A DNA stretch of 64,000 bases from Streptomyces sp. NBC_00239 (GTDB lineage Bacteria > Actinomycetota > Actinomycetes > Streptomycetales > Streptomycetaceae), in the NCBI RefSeq assembly GCF_036194065.1, contig NZ_CP108095.1, forward strand, positions 6,200,001 through 6,264,000. The letters are read 5' to 3'. The notes below the pieces were generated by a model. It was not told the DNA's origin. It was given only the letters and a program-made list of their open reading frames with translations, and made no database searches. Made by a program: the position numbers and the translations under genes. Positions 1-11,072 of this stretch are shown here, piece by piece. The stretch's first letter is position 1, and each line of letters opens with the position of its first letter.

Positions 1-240
1 GCCTCAAACGCCGGCGGGGCTGGGCGTGTCGCCTCAAACGCCGGCGGGGCTGGGCGTGTCGCCTCAAACGCCGGCGGGGCTGGGCGTGTCGCCTCAAACG
101 CCGGCGGGGCTGGGCGTGTCGCCTCAAACGCCGGCGGGGCTGGGGGTGTCGCCTCAAACGCCGGCGGGGCTGGGGGTGTCGCCTCAAGCGCCGGCGGGGC
201 TGGGGGTGTCGCCTCAAGCGCCGGCGGGGCTGGGGGTGTC
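1..240. repeat. 30-bp tandem repeat array, 8 copies, cut by the window edge
   Basis: Eight head-to-tail 30-bp units share the core GCCTCAAACGCCGGCGGGGC. Units 1-4 end in GGGCGTGTC and units 5-8 in GGGGGTGTC; units 7-8 carry CAAGCG instead of CAAACG, so the array looks homogenised locally. A ninth unit starts at 241 but breaks off into unrelated sequence (241-300). The core reappears at 12061-12085 (inverted), 12153-12180, 34354-34376 and 34423-34445, so this is a dispersed family and not only a local expansion. There is no spacer between units, so it is not CRISPR. From 241 to 394 I see only GC-rich inverted sequence and no gene. Confidence 0.95.
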
Positions 241-394
241 GCCTCAAACTCCCCCAGACTCCGTCCGGGGGACCCCAGGCGGGGCTGAGGGGCCCCCGGC
301 GTTGCATGGCCGGTGGGGGTGGCCGGGTGGTGAGGGTCTGGCACGACGCCGACCGGCGGCCTGGTGCCGGGGTCGCCGCGGCGGCCCACCGCCG

Positions 395-2026
395 TCAGCT
401 CGTGTGGCGGCGGGCGCGCAGGGCGAGGCTGAGGGAGAGGACCGTCTCCGGGTCGTCCAGGTCGGTGCCCAGCAGCTCCGAGATCCGGGCCAGCCGGTTG
501 TACAGCGTCTGCCGGTTCAGGTGCAGTTCGCGGGCGGTCTCCGCCTTGCGGCCCGCGTGGGCCAGGTACGTCTCCAGGGTGGGCAGCAGCGCCGGACGGG
601 ACGTCAGGTCGTGGGTGCGCAGCGGGCCGATCGCGCGCTCCACGTACGCGGCGAGGTCCGGGTGTTCGCGCAGCCGCCACAGCAGCAGGTCGATGTCGAG
701 GCGGCGCGCGTCGTACCAGGGGCGAGCGGGCAGTCCCTGGGCGGCGGTCGCGGTCTCGGCCGCATGCCGCAGCCCGGCCGAGGCGGCCGCCCAGCCGCCG
801 GCCACACCCACGACGACCACCGGCTGGCCGGCGCCCGCTCGGTCCAGGCCGGCCCGCTCCACGCCGGCCCGCAGGGCCCCCGCGACCCGGTCCGCTACGG
901 CCGCCCGCTCGCTCTCCGAGCGCAGCGCCAGCAGCAGCGGGACCCGGCCCTCGACCGGCCGTACGCCGAGCAGCACCGGCACGCCCACCGAGGCCAGCTC
1001 CTCCAGCACGGCGCGGACCAGCACCGCCCAGTTGCCGGACGGTCCGAGGTCCGAGGAGAGCCGCATGACCACCGGGAGCAGCGGGCCCTCGCCGGGCCGG
1101 AAGCCGAGCACGCGGGCCTGCGCCGGGGCGTCGTCCGCCGCGATCCGGCCCTCGGCGAGATCGGTCAGGAAGTCGCCGCGGCCGCGCGCCGCGAGCTCCT
1201 CCTCCTGCCGCGCCTGCATCAGGACGACGGCGAGCACGCTCGCCGCGCGTTCGGCCGCGATCCGGTGGACGGGCAGCAGCGGCGCGGAGACCCCCAGCAG
1301 CACCAGGCGGGCCCGCACCGAGCCGGTGCCGTGGCCGCCGCCCGGGACGTCGACGAGGACCGCGTTGGCCGGCGGGCCCTCGGCGCGGGCCTCGCGCTGG
1401 CCGCGCAGCCCCTCCCAGATCTGCAGCGGGTCGGCGCCGACCTCGTCGCCGCCGCCCGCGGCCGCGTACAGCAGCTGCCCGTCCGGGGTCTCCAGGAACA
1501 CCGGGTTGGCCGTGAAGTCGGCGAGGATGCGCAGGACTTGCGGGATCCCGCCGCCGCCCAGGAGGGCCTCGGTGCAGCGCCGGTGGACCTCCTCGGCCCG
1601 CTGGAGCAGCGCGTAGTGCCCGTTGACGATCTCGGTGTGGATCTCCTCGGTGACCGCCACGAACGGCACCTCGCGGTGCAGCTGGACCAGCGGGAGGCCG
1701 GCCGCCCGGGCGGTCTCGACGATCGTGGCCGGCAGCCGGGTGAAGCGCGGGCCGAGCTCGACGACCAGGGCCGCGATCCCGCGGTCGGCGAGCCGGCGGA
1801 CGAACGCCCGCTGCTCGGCCGGCCGGGTGCCCAGGCCCAGGCCGGTGGTCAGCAGCAGTTCGCCGCCCTTGAGCAGGGACGCGATGTTCGGGACCTCGCC
1901 CGCGTGCACCCAGCGCACGTTCCGCCCCAGGCGGTCCGCGCCCGCCACGACCTCCGGGAGCCCGCTGCGCAGTCCCGGCAGCTCCAGTGCCCGCTGAACC
2001 GTGATGCCGCCGCCCTGATTGTCCAT
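395..2026 (-). CDS. PucR-family transcriptional regulator
   Basis: 543 aa. The N-terminal PucR domain (about residues 10-130, with GGELLLTTGLGLG) and the C-terminal helix-turn-helix (about 490-540, ARELHLNRQTLYNRLARI) are the two hallmarks of the family, joined by a GGDEF-like central region. PucR/CdaR-type proteins are activators or repressors of purine, amine and amino-acid utilisation genes and usually sense a pathway intermediate. It is divergent from the APC permease and flavin amine oxidase at 2226-5473 with about 200 bp between, so it is inferred to control them. The start is the ATG at 2024-2026, but the ribosome site is weak and an internal start is possible. Confidence 0.9.
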   Translation of the reverse strand: MDNQGGGITVQRALELPGLRSGLPEVVAGADRLGRNVRWVHAGEVPNIASLLKGGELLLTTGLGLGTRPAEQRAFVRRLADRGIAALVVELGPRFTRLPATIVETARAAGLPLVQLHREVPFVAVTEEIHTEIVNGHYALLQRAEEVHRRCTEALLGGGGIPQVLRILADFTANPVFLETPDGQLLYAAAGGGDEVGADPLQIWEGLRGQREARAEGPPANAVLVDVPGGGHGTGSVRARLVLLGVSAPLLPVHRIAAERAASVLAVVLMQARQEEELAARGRGDFLTDLAEGRIAADDAPAQARVLGFRPGEGPLLPVVMRLSSDLGPSGNWAVLVRAVLEELASVGVPVLLGVRPVEGRVPLLLALRSESERAAVADRVAGALRAGVERAGLDRAGAGQPVVVVGVAGGWAAASAGLRHAAETATAAQGLPARPWYDARRLDIDLLLWRLREHPDLAAYVERAIGPLRTHDLTSRPALLPTLETYLAHAGRKAETARELHLNRQTLYNRLARISELLGTDLDDPETVLSLSLALRARRHTS

Positions 2027-2225
2027 ATGGCGGGACGCTACCGGCCGCCTTGTGTCAAGAACATCACCGGCGGGTCACGGACGCCGGCAATCCCCCCTGT
2101 CGGCCCGACAACTCGTCGGCTCCACAAGGTGATTATCGGACCGCATGCCGATTGTGGTGTGCGTCACTCGGCGACAGAGTGACGCCCTCACATCGGGCAC
2201 GTGTACGAACGGAATGAGGACGGGA

Positions 2226-3842
2226 ATGCCGCAGGGTCCCACGGGTTCCACGAGCACCACCAGTTCCACCAGTTCTGCCCCTTCCGCCGGACCCGGATCC
2301 GGCGGTGTCCAGCGCCTCAAGGCCAACTCCGTCGGCCTGACCGGCGTCGTGTTCATGGCGGTCGCCACCGCCGCCCCGATCACCGCGATGACCGGCAACC
2401 TCCCCATCGCGGTCGGCTTCGGCAACGGCACCGGTGCACCCGCCGGCTACCTCTTCGCCACCCTCGTCCTCACCGTCTTCGCCGTCGGCTACGTGGCCAT
2501 GGCCAAGCGCATCACGGCCGCCGGCGCCTTCTACGGCTACATCTCGCACGGCCTCGGCCGGATCGCGGGCATGGCCTCCGGCATGCTCGCCGTCCTCGCG
2601 TACATCGTCTTCGAGGCCTCGATCGTCGGAGTCTTCGCGTACTTCGCCAAGACCACCGTCCACGACCAGCTCGGCGTGGACCTGCCCTGGATCGTCTACG
2701 CCGCCGCGATGCTCGCCGTCACCGCCGTCCTCGCGCACTTCGACATCAACCTCACCGCGAAGGCGCTCGGCGTGATGCTCGTCGCCGAGATCGCGGTCCT
2801 CTTCGCCGTCGCCATCGCCGTGCTCGTCGCCGGCGGCGGCCCCGACGGGATCCCCGTGGAGCCCGTCAACCCGAAGAACGCCTTCACCGGCACCTCCGCG
2901 GGCCTCGGCCTGTTCTTCGCCTTCTGGTCCTGGGTCGGCTTCGAGTCCACCGCCATGTACGGCGAGGAGTCCCGCGACCCCAAGCGGGTCATCCCCAAGG
3001 CGACGATCATCTCCGTGGTCGGCGTCGGGCTCTTCTACATCTTCGTCTCCTGGATGACCATCGCGGGCAACGGCCTCGACGAGTCCGTGGCCCTGTCCGC
3101 CTCCGCCGCCCCCCTCGACCTGTTCTTCGAACCCACCCGCACCTTCATCGGCGCCTGGGCCGTCGACGCCTTCCAGTGGCTGCTGCTCACCGGCTCCTTC
3201 GCCTGCGGCATGGCCTTCCACCAGTGCGCCGCGCGCTACCTCTACGCCATCGGCCGCGAGGGCTTCCTGCACCCGGCGCTCGGCCGCACGCACCCCCGGC
3301 ACGGCTCCCCGCACGTCGCCTCGGTCGTGCAGACCGTCATCGCCGTCGGCCTGGTCGCCCTGTTCTGGCTGACCGGCCAGGACCCCTACCTGCACCTGTA
3401 CACGCTGCTGGCGATCCTCGGCACGATGGCCATCCTCATCGTCCAGACCCTGTGCTCCTTCGCGGTGATCGGCTACTTCCGCAAGAACCACCCCGAGGAC
3501 CGGCACTGGTTCAAGACCCTCGTCGCCCCGCTGCTCGGAGGCATCGGCATGACCGCGGTGGTCGTGCTGCTGGTCCTCAACATGGAGACCGCCGCCGGAG
3601 CGGCCGCCGGCTCGCTCTTCTTCAAGCTGATCCCCTGGATCATCGGGGCCGTCTTCCTCGGCGGCCTCGGCCTCGGCCTCCATCTCAAGTACCGGGCCCC
3701 CGAGCGCTACGAGATCATCGGCCGCATCGTCCTGGAGGACGCCACCGAGCGCTCCGACGAGGACGACGACCAGGCTGCCGGCACCGACCCCGCCCCCTCC
3801 GCCGCGAACATCCAGGAGCAGTCATGGCCCGTACGCCCCTGA
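2226..3842 (+). CDS. APC-superfamily amino acid/amine permease
   Basis: 538 aa from the ATG at 2226, chosen because GAGGACGGGA lies just upstream; a longer frame reaches 2145 but adds sequence unlike the family. About 12 hydrophobic segments follow a Ser/Thr-rich cytoplasmic N terminus of about 25 residues. The first segment carries the typical GVVFMAVATAAPITAM motif. APC permeases are cytoplasmic-membrane, proton- or sodium-coupled carriers of amino acids and polyamines. The gene overlaps the next one (amine oxidase) by 19 bp, so the two are surely co-transcribed. The partner oxidase suggests that the substrate is an amine or amino acid that is then oxidised; the exact substrate cannot be read from sequence. 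Confidence 0.9.
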   Translation: MPQGPTGSTSTTSSTSSAPSAGPGSGGVQRLKANSVGLTGVVFMAVATAAPITAMTGNLPIAVGFGNGTGAPAGYLFATLVLTVFAVGYVAMAKRITAAGAFYGYISHGLGRIAGMASGMLAVLAYIVFEASIVGVFAYFAKTTVHDQLGVDLPWIVYAAAMLAVTAVLAHFDINLTAKALGVMLVAEIAVLFAVAIAVLVAGGGPDGIPVEPVNPKNAFTGTSAGLGLFFAFWSWVGFESTAMYGEESRDPKRVIPKATIISVVGVGLFYIFVSWMTIAGNGLDESVALSASAAPLDLFFEPTRTFIGAWAVDAFQWLLLTGSFACGMAFHQCAARYLYAIGREGFLHPALGRTHPRHGSPHVASVVQTVIAVGLVALFWLTGQDPYLHLYTLLAILGTMAILIVQTLCSFAVIGYFRKNHPEDRHWFKTLVAPLLGGIGMTAVVVLLVLNMETAAGAAAGSLFFKLIPWIIGAVFLGGLGLGLHLKYRAPERYEIIGRIVLEDATERSDEDDDQAAGTDPAPSAANIQEQSWPVRP

Positions 3843-5473
3843 TGCACGCCCTGCGCCGCCTCGCCGCCGACCATGCGGCCGCCCGCAGACTCCGACTCCC
3901 CGTCGCCGAACTCCGCGGCCTGTCCCGGCGCGCCCTGCTGGAACGCGCCGCGGCCCTCGGCCTGGGCACGGCCCTCGCGGCCGGCGCCGCCACCGCACCC
4001 GCACACGCCCGGGTCACCGCCCCCGCCCCCGCCCCCGACGGGCACAAGCCCGTCGGAAACCCGCGCATCGCGATCGTCGGCGCGGGCATCGCCGGCCTGA
4101 CCGCCGCCCTGACCCTCAAGGACGCCGGCCTCGCCGCCACCGTCTACGAGGCCGACCCCGGCCGGGTCGGCGGCCGCATGTGGACCCAGCGCGGCCACTG
4201 GGCGTACGGGCAGACCTCCGAGATCGGCGGCGAGCTGATCGACACCAGCCACAAGAAGATGCTCGAACTGTGCCGCCGCTTCGACCTGGTCACCGAGGAC
4301 TTCCTCGGCGGCGGGCCCAACGGCGCCGAGGAGGTCCTCTGGTTCGGCGGCGCCTACTACCCGCGCGAGCAGGCCGACGAGGACTTCAACGCGGTCTACC
4401 AACGCCTGCGCCGGGACCTCCAGGAATCCGGCGAGGTGGCCTGGAACGCGACCACCCCGGCCGGCACCGCACTCGACAACATGACGCTGTACGAGTGGAT
4501 CGAGACCCGGGTCCCCGGCGGACACACCGCACCCCTGGGCCGCTTCCTCGACGTCGCCTACGCCGTCGAGTACGGGGCCGACACCACCGAGCAGTCGGCC
4601 CTGGCCCTGGTCCTGCTGATGGGTTATCAGCCCAACCCCGGCAACTTCAACGTCTGGGGCCTGTCCAACGAGCGCTACCACATCACCGGCGGCAACGACC
4701 TGCTGCCGAACGCGATCGCCAACGCCCTGCCCGCCGGTTCGCTCGTGAGGGGCCGCGAGCTGGTCGCCGTACGCGCCAACGCCGACGGCACCCAGACGCT
4801 CACCTTCCACGACGCGGGCGCCACCCGCACCGTCGTGGCCGACCACACCGTGCTGTGCGTCCCGCTGCCCGTCCTCCAGCGGATCGACACCTCGCAGGCC
4901 GGCTTCGACCCGCTGATGCGCAACCTGCTCCGGGACGCCCGCATGGGCCACTGCACCAAGCTCAACATGCAGTTCACCAGCCGCCCCTGGCGCGGCACCG
5001 GGCCCTGGCCCGGCGTCTCCGCGGGCGACTGCTTCACCGACAGCGAGGTCCAGCAGACCTGGGACACCACCAAGGTGCAGCCCGGCACCGGCGGCATCCT
5101 CCTCCAGTACGGCGGCGGCACCCCGGCCCGGAACCTCACCCCGGCCTCGCCCTTCGCCACCGAGTCCGACCCGTACGTACGCGGCCTCGCCACCCGCATG
5201 CTCGCCGGCATCGACGCCTTCTTCCCCGGCACCGGCGCGGCCTGGACGGGCCGGGCCCAGCTGTCCGCCTGGCACCGCAACCCGTACGCGCTCGGGGCGT
5301 ACTCGTACTGGCCGACGGGCTACCTGCACCGCTACGCCAAGTACGAGGGCACCGCCCAGGGCAACGTGCACATCGGCGGCGAGCACTGCAGCTACGACTT
5401 CCAGGGCTTCATGGAAGGCGGCGCCACCGAGGGCGAGCGGGCGGCGCGGGAGGTGATCGCCGCGGTGTCGTGA
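3824..5473 (+). CDS. Tat-exported flavin monoamine oxidase
   Basis: 549 aa. It starts at the ATG at 3824, preceded by AGGAG (3814-3818), and overlaps the permease by 19 bp. The N terminus has a twin-arginine signal (SRRALLERAAALGLG, about residues 33-47), so the enzyme is probably exported folded with FAD. The Rossmann FAD motif IAIVGAGIAGLTAAL is at about residues 83-97 and is followed by the GG-doublet (VGGRMW). The C terminus has the second FAD-contact region of amine oxidases (GEHCSYDFQGFMEGG). It catalyses oxidative deamination of primary amines or L-amino acids, giving aldehyde or keto acid, ammonia and hydrogen peroxide. Its pairing with the permease and PucR regulator suggests amine scavenging. 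Confidence 0.9.
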   Translation: MARTPLMHALRRLAADHAAARRLRLPVAELRGLSRRALLERAAALGLGTALAAGAATAPAHARVTAPAPAPDGHKPVGNPRIAIVGAGIAGLTAALTLKDAGLAATVYEADPGRVGGRMWTQRGHWAYGQTSEIGGELIDTSHKKMLELCRRFDLVTEDFLGGGPNGAEEVLWFGGAYYPREQADEDFNAVYQRLRRDLQESGEVAWNATTPAGTALDNMTLYEWIETRVPGGHTAPLGRFLDVAYAVEYGADTTEQSALALVLLMGYQPNPGNFNVWGLSNERYHITGGNDLLPNAIANALPAGSLVRGRELVAVRANADGTQTLTFHDAGATRTVVADHTVLCVPLPVLQRIDTSQAGFDPLMRNLLRDARMGHCTKLNMQFTSRPWRGTGPWPGVSAGDCFTDSEVQQTWDTTKVQPGTGGILLQYGGGTPARNLTPASPFATESDPYVRGLATRMLAGIDAFFPGTGAAWTGRAQLSAWHRNPYALGAYSYWPTGYLHRYAKYEGTAQGNVHIGGEHCSYDFQGFMEGGATEGERAAREVIAAVS

Positions 5474-5495
5474 GCGCACCGGCCGCGTGAGCCCC

Positions 5496-5526
5496 GTGCG
5501 CCCCCGCCCGTCCGGCGGGGGCGCAC
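5496..5526. terminator. Bidirectional terminator between convergent genes
   Basis: Perfect 13-bp stem (GTGCGCCCCCGCC and its complement) with a 5-nt loop CGTCC, lying between the amine oxidase stop (5473) and the stop of the minus-strand FAD oxidase (5530). There is no T-run, as is usual in Streptomyces. Confidence 0.8.
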
Positions 5527-5529
5527 CCC

Positions 5530-6909
5530 TCAGGCGGGGCGGATGTTGTGGTTGAAGCGGAAGACGTTGTCCGGGTCGTACGTCCGCTTCAGCGCGGCCA
5601 GCCGCTCCATGTTCTGCGCGCCGAGGCCCGCGACCACCCGGTCCGGGCCCTCGTCGCCGGTGAAGTTGAGGTAGACCGCGCCGGTGGCCCAGGGCTGGAC
5701 GTCGGCGCACACGTCCTTGACCCACTGCCGGCCCCGCTCGTCGTCGGCCGGGTCCTCCCACATGCCGAACGGGTGCACCGCCCAGGGCGCGTCCCGGTAC
5801 GGCACCGGGTAGTCGCCGGGGGCCGCCGCGATGGCGCCGCCCTGCGGCCAGACGGCGTGGACGGTGCCGCTGGGCACCGGCATCGAGGCGGCGCGCGCGC
5901 AGAACACGTCCACGAAGTCGTCCGGAGCACCGGTGAGGTACTCCGCCGACCAGTAGTTCCGGAACCCCGGCGGGTCGTCGAGCATGCACTGGAGCTCCGC
6001 GTACGGGATGGCCGTGGCCACCTCCACCTCGTGCGGGATCGCCAGCAGCGGCGCGGCGAGCGTGCGCATCTCCTCCTCGGGCCCGGCGTAGGTCAGCAGC
6101 GCGGCGCACAGCATCTGCCCCACCAGCTGCGGCGGGACGAACTCCTCCGGCGGCGCGGTCAGGTAGAGGACGGCGCCGCTCGCCTCGGACGGCGCGGCCT
6201 CGATGAGGTCCCGGTAGGTCCGCAGCACCTCGGGCCCGCGCTCCGGCAGGTACATCAGCAGCGCCATCGACATGGCCGGCAGGTCGTGCAGGCGCAGGGT
6301 CAGCGAGGTGGCGACGCCGAAGTTGCCGCCGCCGCCGTGCAGCCCCCAGAACAGTTCCGGGTTCTCCTCGGCGCTCGCCGTCACGATCCGGCCGTCGGCC
6401 GTCACCAGCTCGACGCCGAGCAGGTTGTCGACGGCCAGCCCGAACGCGCGGTCCAGCCAGCCGGTGCCGCCGCCCAGCACGAAACCGCCCACGCCGGTCG
6501 TGGAGACCCGGCCGCCGGTGGTCGCCAGGGCGTGCGGCGCGCAGGCCCGGTCCAGGTGGCTCATGACGGCGCCGCCGCCGACGCGGACGGCCTTCGACGC
6601 CGGATGGACCGTCACCTCGTCGATCCGGCGCAGGTCCACGACGAGCCCGCCGTCGTTGAGCGACATCCCGGCCACGCTGTGGCCGCCGCCGCGCACGGCG
6701 ACCGGCAGGTCCAGCTCCCGGGCGAAGCGCACGGCCGTGACCACGTCCGCCCGGTCGGCGCACCGGGCGATCACGGCCGGCCGCCGGTCGATCATGGCGT
6801 TGTAGATCGTCCGGGCCTCGTCGTAGCCGGGATCGCCCGGTGCGAGGACCTCACCGGTCAGATCCTCGCGGAGCTCGGCCAGGGCCGTGCCCGCCTTGGA
6901 GAGGGTCAT
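5530..6909 (-). CDS. FAD-dependent oxidoreductase, BBE/VAO type
   Basis: 459 aa. Start is the ATG complement at 6907-6909, preceded by GGAAGGGGG on the minus strand. The N-terminal FAD_binding_4 domain has the covalent-FAD histidine motif RGGGHSVAG (about residues 77-85) and the pyrophosphate-binding stretch GGVSTTGVGGFVLGGG-like region around residue 135-150. The C terminus is a berberine-bridge domain ending YDPDNVFRFNHNI. The second covalent attachment motif (C-x-x-C/V) is not obvious to me. Such enzymes oxidise sugars, alkaloids or secondary-metabolite intermediates; the substrate is unknown. It follows the GH15 gene with a 44-bp gap on the same strand, so an operon is likely and a carbohydrate-related substrate is possible. 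Confidence 0.85.
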   Translation of the reverse strand: MTLSKAGTALAELREDLTGEVLAPGDPGYDEARTIYNAMIDRRPAVIARCADRADVVTAVRFARELDLPVAVRGGGHSVAGMSLNDGGLVVDLRRIDEVTVHPASKAVRVGGGAVMSHLDRACAPHALATTGGRVSTTGVGGFVLGGGTGWLDRAFGLAVDNLLGVELVTADGRIVTASAEENPELFWGLHGGGGNFGVATSLTLRLHDLPAMSMALLMYLPERGPEVLRTYRDLIEAAPSEASGAVLYLTAPPEEFVPPQLVGQMLCAALLTYAGPEEEMRTLAAPLLAIPHEVEVATAIPYAELQCMLDDPPGFRNYWSAEYLTGAPDDFVDVFCARAASMPVPSGTVHAVWPQGGAIAAAPGDYPVPYRDAPWAVHPFGMWEDPADDERGRQWVKDVCADVQPWATGAVYLNFTGDEGPDRVVAGLGAQNMERLAALKRTYDPDNVFRFNHNIRPA

Positions 6910-6953
6910 GGTGCCCCCTTCCGGGAAGGGCGGTGCGGACCCCTCCAGGCTAA

Positions 6954-8765
6954 TCAGCCCCCGTACGCCCCGCTCGCCGTGAGCCGCAGAGCCGTGTCGA
7001 TGAGCGGAACGTGGCTGAAGGCCTGCGGGAAATTCCCGACCTGGCGCTGGAGCCGCGGGTCCCACTCCTCGGCGAGCAGCCCGAGGTCGTTGCGCAGCGC
7101 CAGCAGCTTCTCGAACAGCCGGCGCGCCTCGTCGACCCGGCCGATCATCGCCAGGTCGTCGGCCATCCAGAACGAGCACGCCAGGAACGCGCCCTCGTCG
7201 CCCTCCAGGCCGTCCACGCCCGCCTCCTCGCCGGCCGTCGGGTAGCGCAGGATGAACCCGTCGGGGGTGGACAGCTCGCGCTGGATCGCCTCGATGGTGC
7301 CGATGACCCGCTTGTCGTCCGGCGGCAGGAAGCCCATCTGCGGAATCAGCAGCAGCGAGGCGTCCAGCTCCTTCGACCCGTAGGACTGGGTGAAGGTGTT
7401 CCGCTCCTTGTCGTAGCCCTTCTCGCACACGTCGCGGTGGATCTCGTCGCGCAGGTCGCGCCACTGCTCCAGCGGGCCGTCCGCGTCCCCGGACTCGATG
7501 AGCTTGATCGTGCGGTCCACCGCCACCCAGGCCATCACCTTGGAGTGCACGAAGTGCCGGCGCGGCCCGCGGACCTCCCAGATGCCCTCGTCGGGCTCGT
7601 TCCAGTGGGTCTCCAGGTAGCGGATCAGTTTGAGCTGGAGCAGCGAGGCGTAGTCGTTGCGGGCCAGGCCCGTCATGTGGGCCAGGTGCAGGGCCTCGGT
7701 GACCTCGCCGTACACGTCCAGCTGGAGCTGGTGGGCGGCGCCGTTGCCGACCCGGACCGGCTGGGAGTTCTCGTACCCCGGCAGCCAGTCCAGCTCGGTC
7801 TCGCCGAGCTCGCGCTCGCCGGCGATCCCGTACATGATCTGCAGGTTCTCGGGGTCGCCGGCCACCGCGCGCAGCAGCCACTCGCGCCAGGCACGGGCCT
7901 CCTCGCGGTAGCCGGTGCGCAGCAGCGAGGAGAGGGTGATCGCCGCGTCGCGCAGCCACGTGTAGCGGTAGTCCCAGTTGCGGACGCCGCCGATCTCCTC
8001 GGGCAGCGAGGTGGTCGGCGCGGCCACGATGCCGCCGGTCGGCGCGTACGTGAGCGCCTTGAGGGTGATCAGGGAGCGGACCACGGCTTCCCGGTAGGGG
8101 CCGTGGTACGTGCAGTGCTCGACCCAGTTCTGCCAGAAGTCGCAGGTGGCCTCCAGGGCCGCCTCGGCGTCCGGCAGCGCGGGAGGCTCCTTGTGGGAGG
8201 GCTGCCAGCTGATGGTGAACGCGATCCGGTCGCCGGGCGCCACGGTGAAGTCGGCGTACGTGGTGAGGTCCTTGCCGTACGTCTGGGCGTCGGTGTCCAG
8301 CCAGATCGAGTCGGGGCCGGCCACGGCGACCGTACGGCCGTCCACGCGGTGCACCCAGGGCACGACCCGGCCGTAGCTGAACCGCATCCGCAGGGCCGAG
8401 CGCACCGGCACCCGGCCGCTGACGCCCTCCACGATCCGCATCAGCTGCGGCGCGTGGTCCTCACGGGGCGGCATGAAGTCGATGACGCGGACGGTGCCGC
8501 GCGGCGTGTCCCACTCGGACTCCAGGACCAGCGAGTCCCCGCGGTAGCGGCGGCGGTCGGCGCGCGGTGGCTCGGAGCCGGCGGGATGCGCCGGGCCGAT
8601 CCGCCAGAACCCGTGGTCCTCGGTGCCGAGCAGCCCGGCGAAGACTGCGTGGGAGTCGAAGCGCGGCAGGCACAGCCAGTCCGCCGTTCCGTCCCGGCAG
8701 ACCAGGGCTGCGGTCTGCATGTCGCCGATCAGTGCGTAATCCTCGATGCGCCCGGGCACGTGCAT
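6954..8765 (-). CDS. Glycoside hydrolase family 15 protein
   Basis: 603 aa from the ATG at 8765. It has an N-terminal beta-sandwich domain (trehalase-like N domain, opening RIEDYALIGDMQTAALV) followed by the alpha/alpha-barrel catalytic domain (from about residue 225, with NWDYRYTWLRDAA). GH15 includes glucoamylases, glucodextranases and the actinobacterial trehalases; all invert alpha-linked glucose. No signal peptide is visible, so it acts in the cytoplasm, where a trehalose or alpha-glucan role is likely. Length is normal for the actinobacterial subgroup (about 600 aa). It is probably transcribed together with the downstream FAD oxidase. Confidence 0.88.
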   Translation of the reverse strand: MHVPGRIEDYALIGDMQTAALVCRDGTADWLCLPRFDSHAVFAGLLGTEDHGFWRIGPAHPAGSEPPRADRRRYRGDSLVLESEWDTPRGTVRVIDFMPPREDHAPQLMRIVEGVSGRVPVRSALRMRFSYGRVVPWVHRVDGRTVAVAGPDSIWLDTDAQTYGKDLTTYADFTVAPGDRIAFTISWQPSHKEPPALPDAEAALEATCDFWQNWVEHCTYHGPYREAVVRSLITLKALTYAPTGGIVAAPTTSLPEEIGGVRNWDYRYTWLRDAAITLSSLLRTGYREEARAWREWLLRAVAGDPENLQIMYGIAGERELGETELDWLPGYENSQPVRVGNGAAHQLQLDVYGEVTEALHLAHMTGLARNDYASLLQLKLIRYLETHWNEPDEGIWEVRGPRRHFVHSKVMAWVAVDRTIKLIESGDADGPLEQWRDLRDEIHRDVCEKGYDKERNTFTQSYGSKELDASLLLIPQMGFLPPDDKRVIGTIEAIQRELSTPDGFILRYPTAGEEAGVDGLEGDEGAFLACSFWMADDLAMIGRVDEARRLFEKLLALRNDLGLLAEEWDPRLQRQVGNFPQAFSHVPLIDTALRLTASGAYGG

Positions 8766-9324
8766 CTCTCCAGTCGAACGGCCACGTCCGCCCTGGCGCC
8801 GAGGGCCGGGGCGATCTCTTCGCGGTCAGGGGTCGTTGACGAGTTCAAGCTTGCCGGAGCGGGCGGGGGTGGTGCCTTCGCCGGCCTCCTCGGCACGGAT
8901 ATCCGAGCAGGATACGACTGCACCCTAGTGATCGCCTTCAGCCTTCCGGCAATGTGAGTACTCCGAACGGGTGAGTCAGGGGTGACGGGAGTTGCGGGAG
9001 GCCCGTGTCCGCCAACATGACGCGCCCGGCGGGCGGCGTGGCGACGGCGGGACGGCGGCGTGGCGACGGTGCGAGGGCGGCGTGGCGGCCGTGCGAGGGC
9101 GGCGTGACGGGGAGCTGATGGCCTGTTCACACCGCGTGGCCGGAAGCCGACCGGCCCGGTCGCTGATAGGCTGGTACCCCGTGGACCGGTGGTCTGCCTG
9201 TGCGAATCAGGGGCCCCGAAACCGCAGCTTCGGCACCCCCGAAACACCTGGCCGAGAGATCGGCCGGACCGGGTGGAAGTCGGACGCACCTTCACCTCGC
9301 GACCACGGGAGCCCCCTCTTGGCG
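8766..9324. other. Intergenic region upstream of pyrG, with short GC-rich direct repeats
   Basis: 559 bp with no convincing gene. It holds the divergent control regions of the GH15 operon and pyrG. Positions 9032-9110 contain four degenerate copies, about 20-22 bp apart, of a GGGCGGCGTGGCGACGG-like unit. A TAGGCT box at 9167-9172 could be the pyrG -10 element, but its -35 is poor. I see no obvious CTP-sensing leader. Confidence 0.5.
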
Positions 9325-10995
<1,671 letters not shown>

Positions 10996-11016
10996 GCGCC
11001 TGACCGCATAACGTAG

Positions 11017-11047
11017 ACAGCCGGGGCACGGATCGTGCCCCGGCTGT
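11017..11047 (+). terminator. Intrinsic terminator after pyrG
   Basis: Perfect 14-bp stem (ACAGCCGGGGCACG and complement) with a 3-nt loop (GAT), followed by CGCGTTTCTC. It sits 21 bp after the pyrG stop and 25 bp before the Nudix start, so the Nudix gene is probably expressed separately or by read-through. Confidence 0.85.
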
Positions 11048-11072
11048 CGCGTTTCTCGGGAAGGTATCGGCC

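Noticed and set aside
1..240. CRISPR array
   Set aside because: Units are directly adjacent with no spacers and no cas genes are in the window.
26..2182. Long plus-strand frame running through the repeat array and over the PucR gene
   Set aside because: Its start is repeat-encoded and the rest is antisense to a PucR protein with intact domains.
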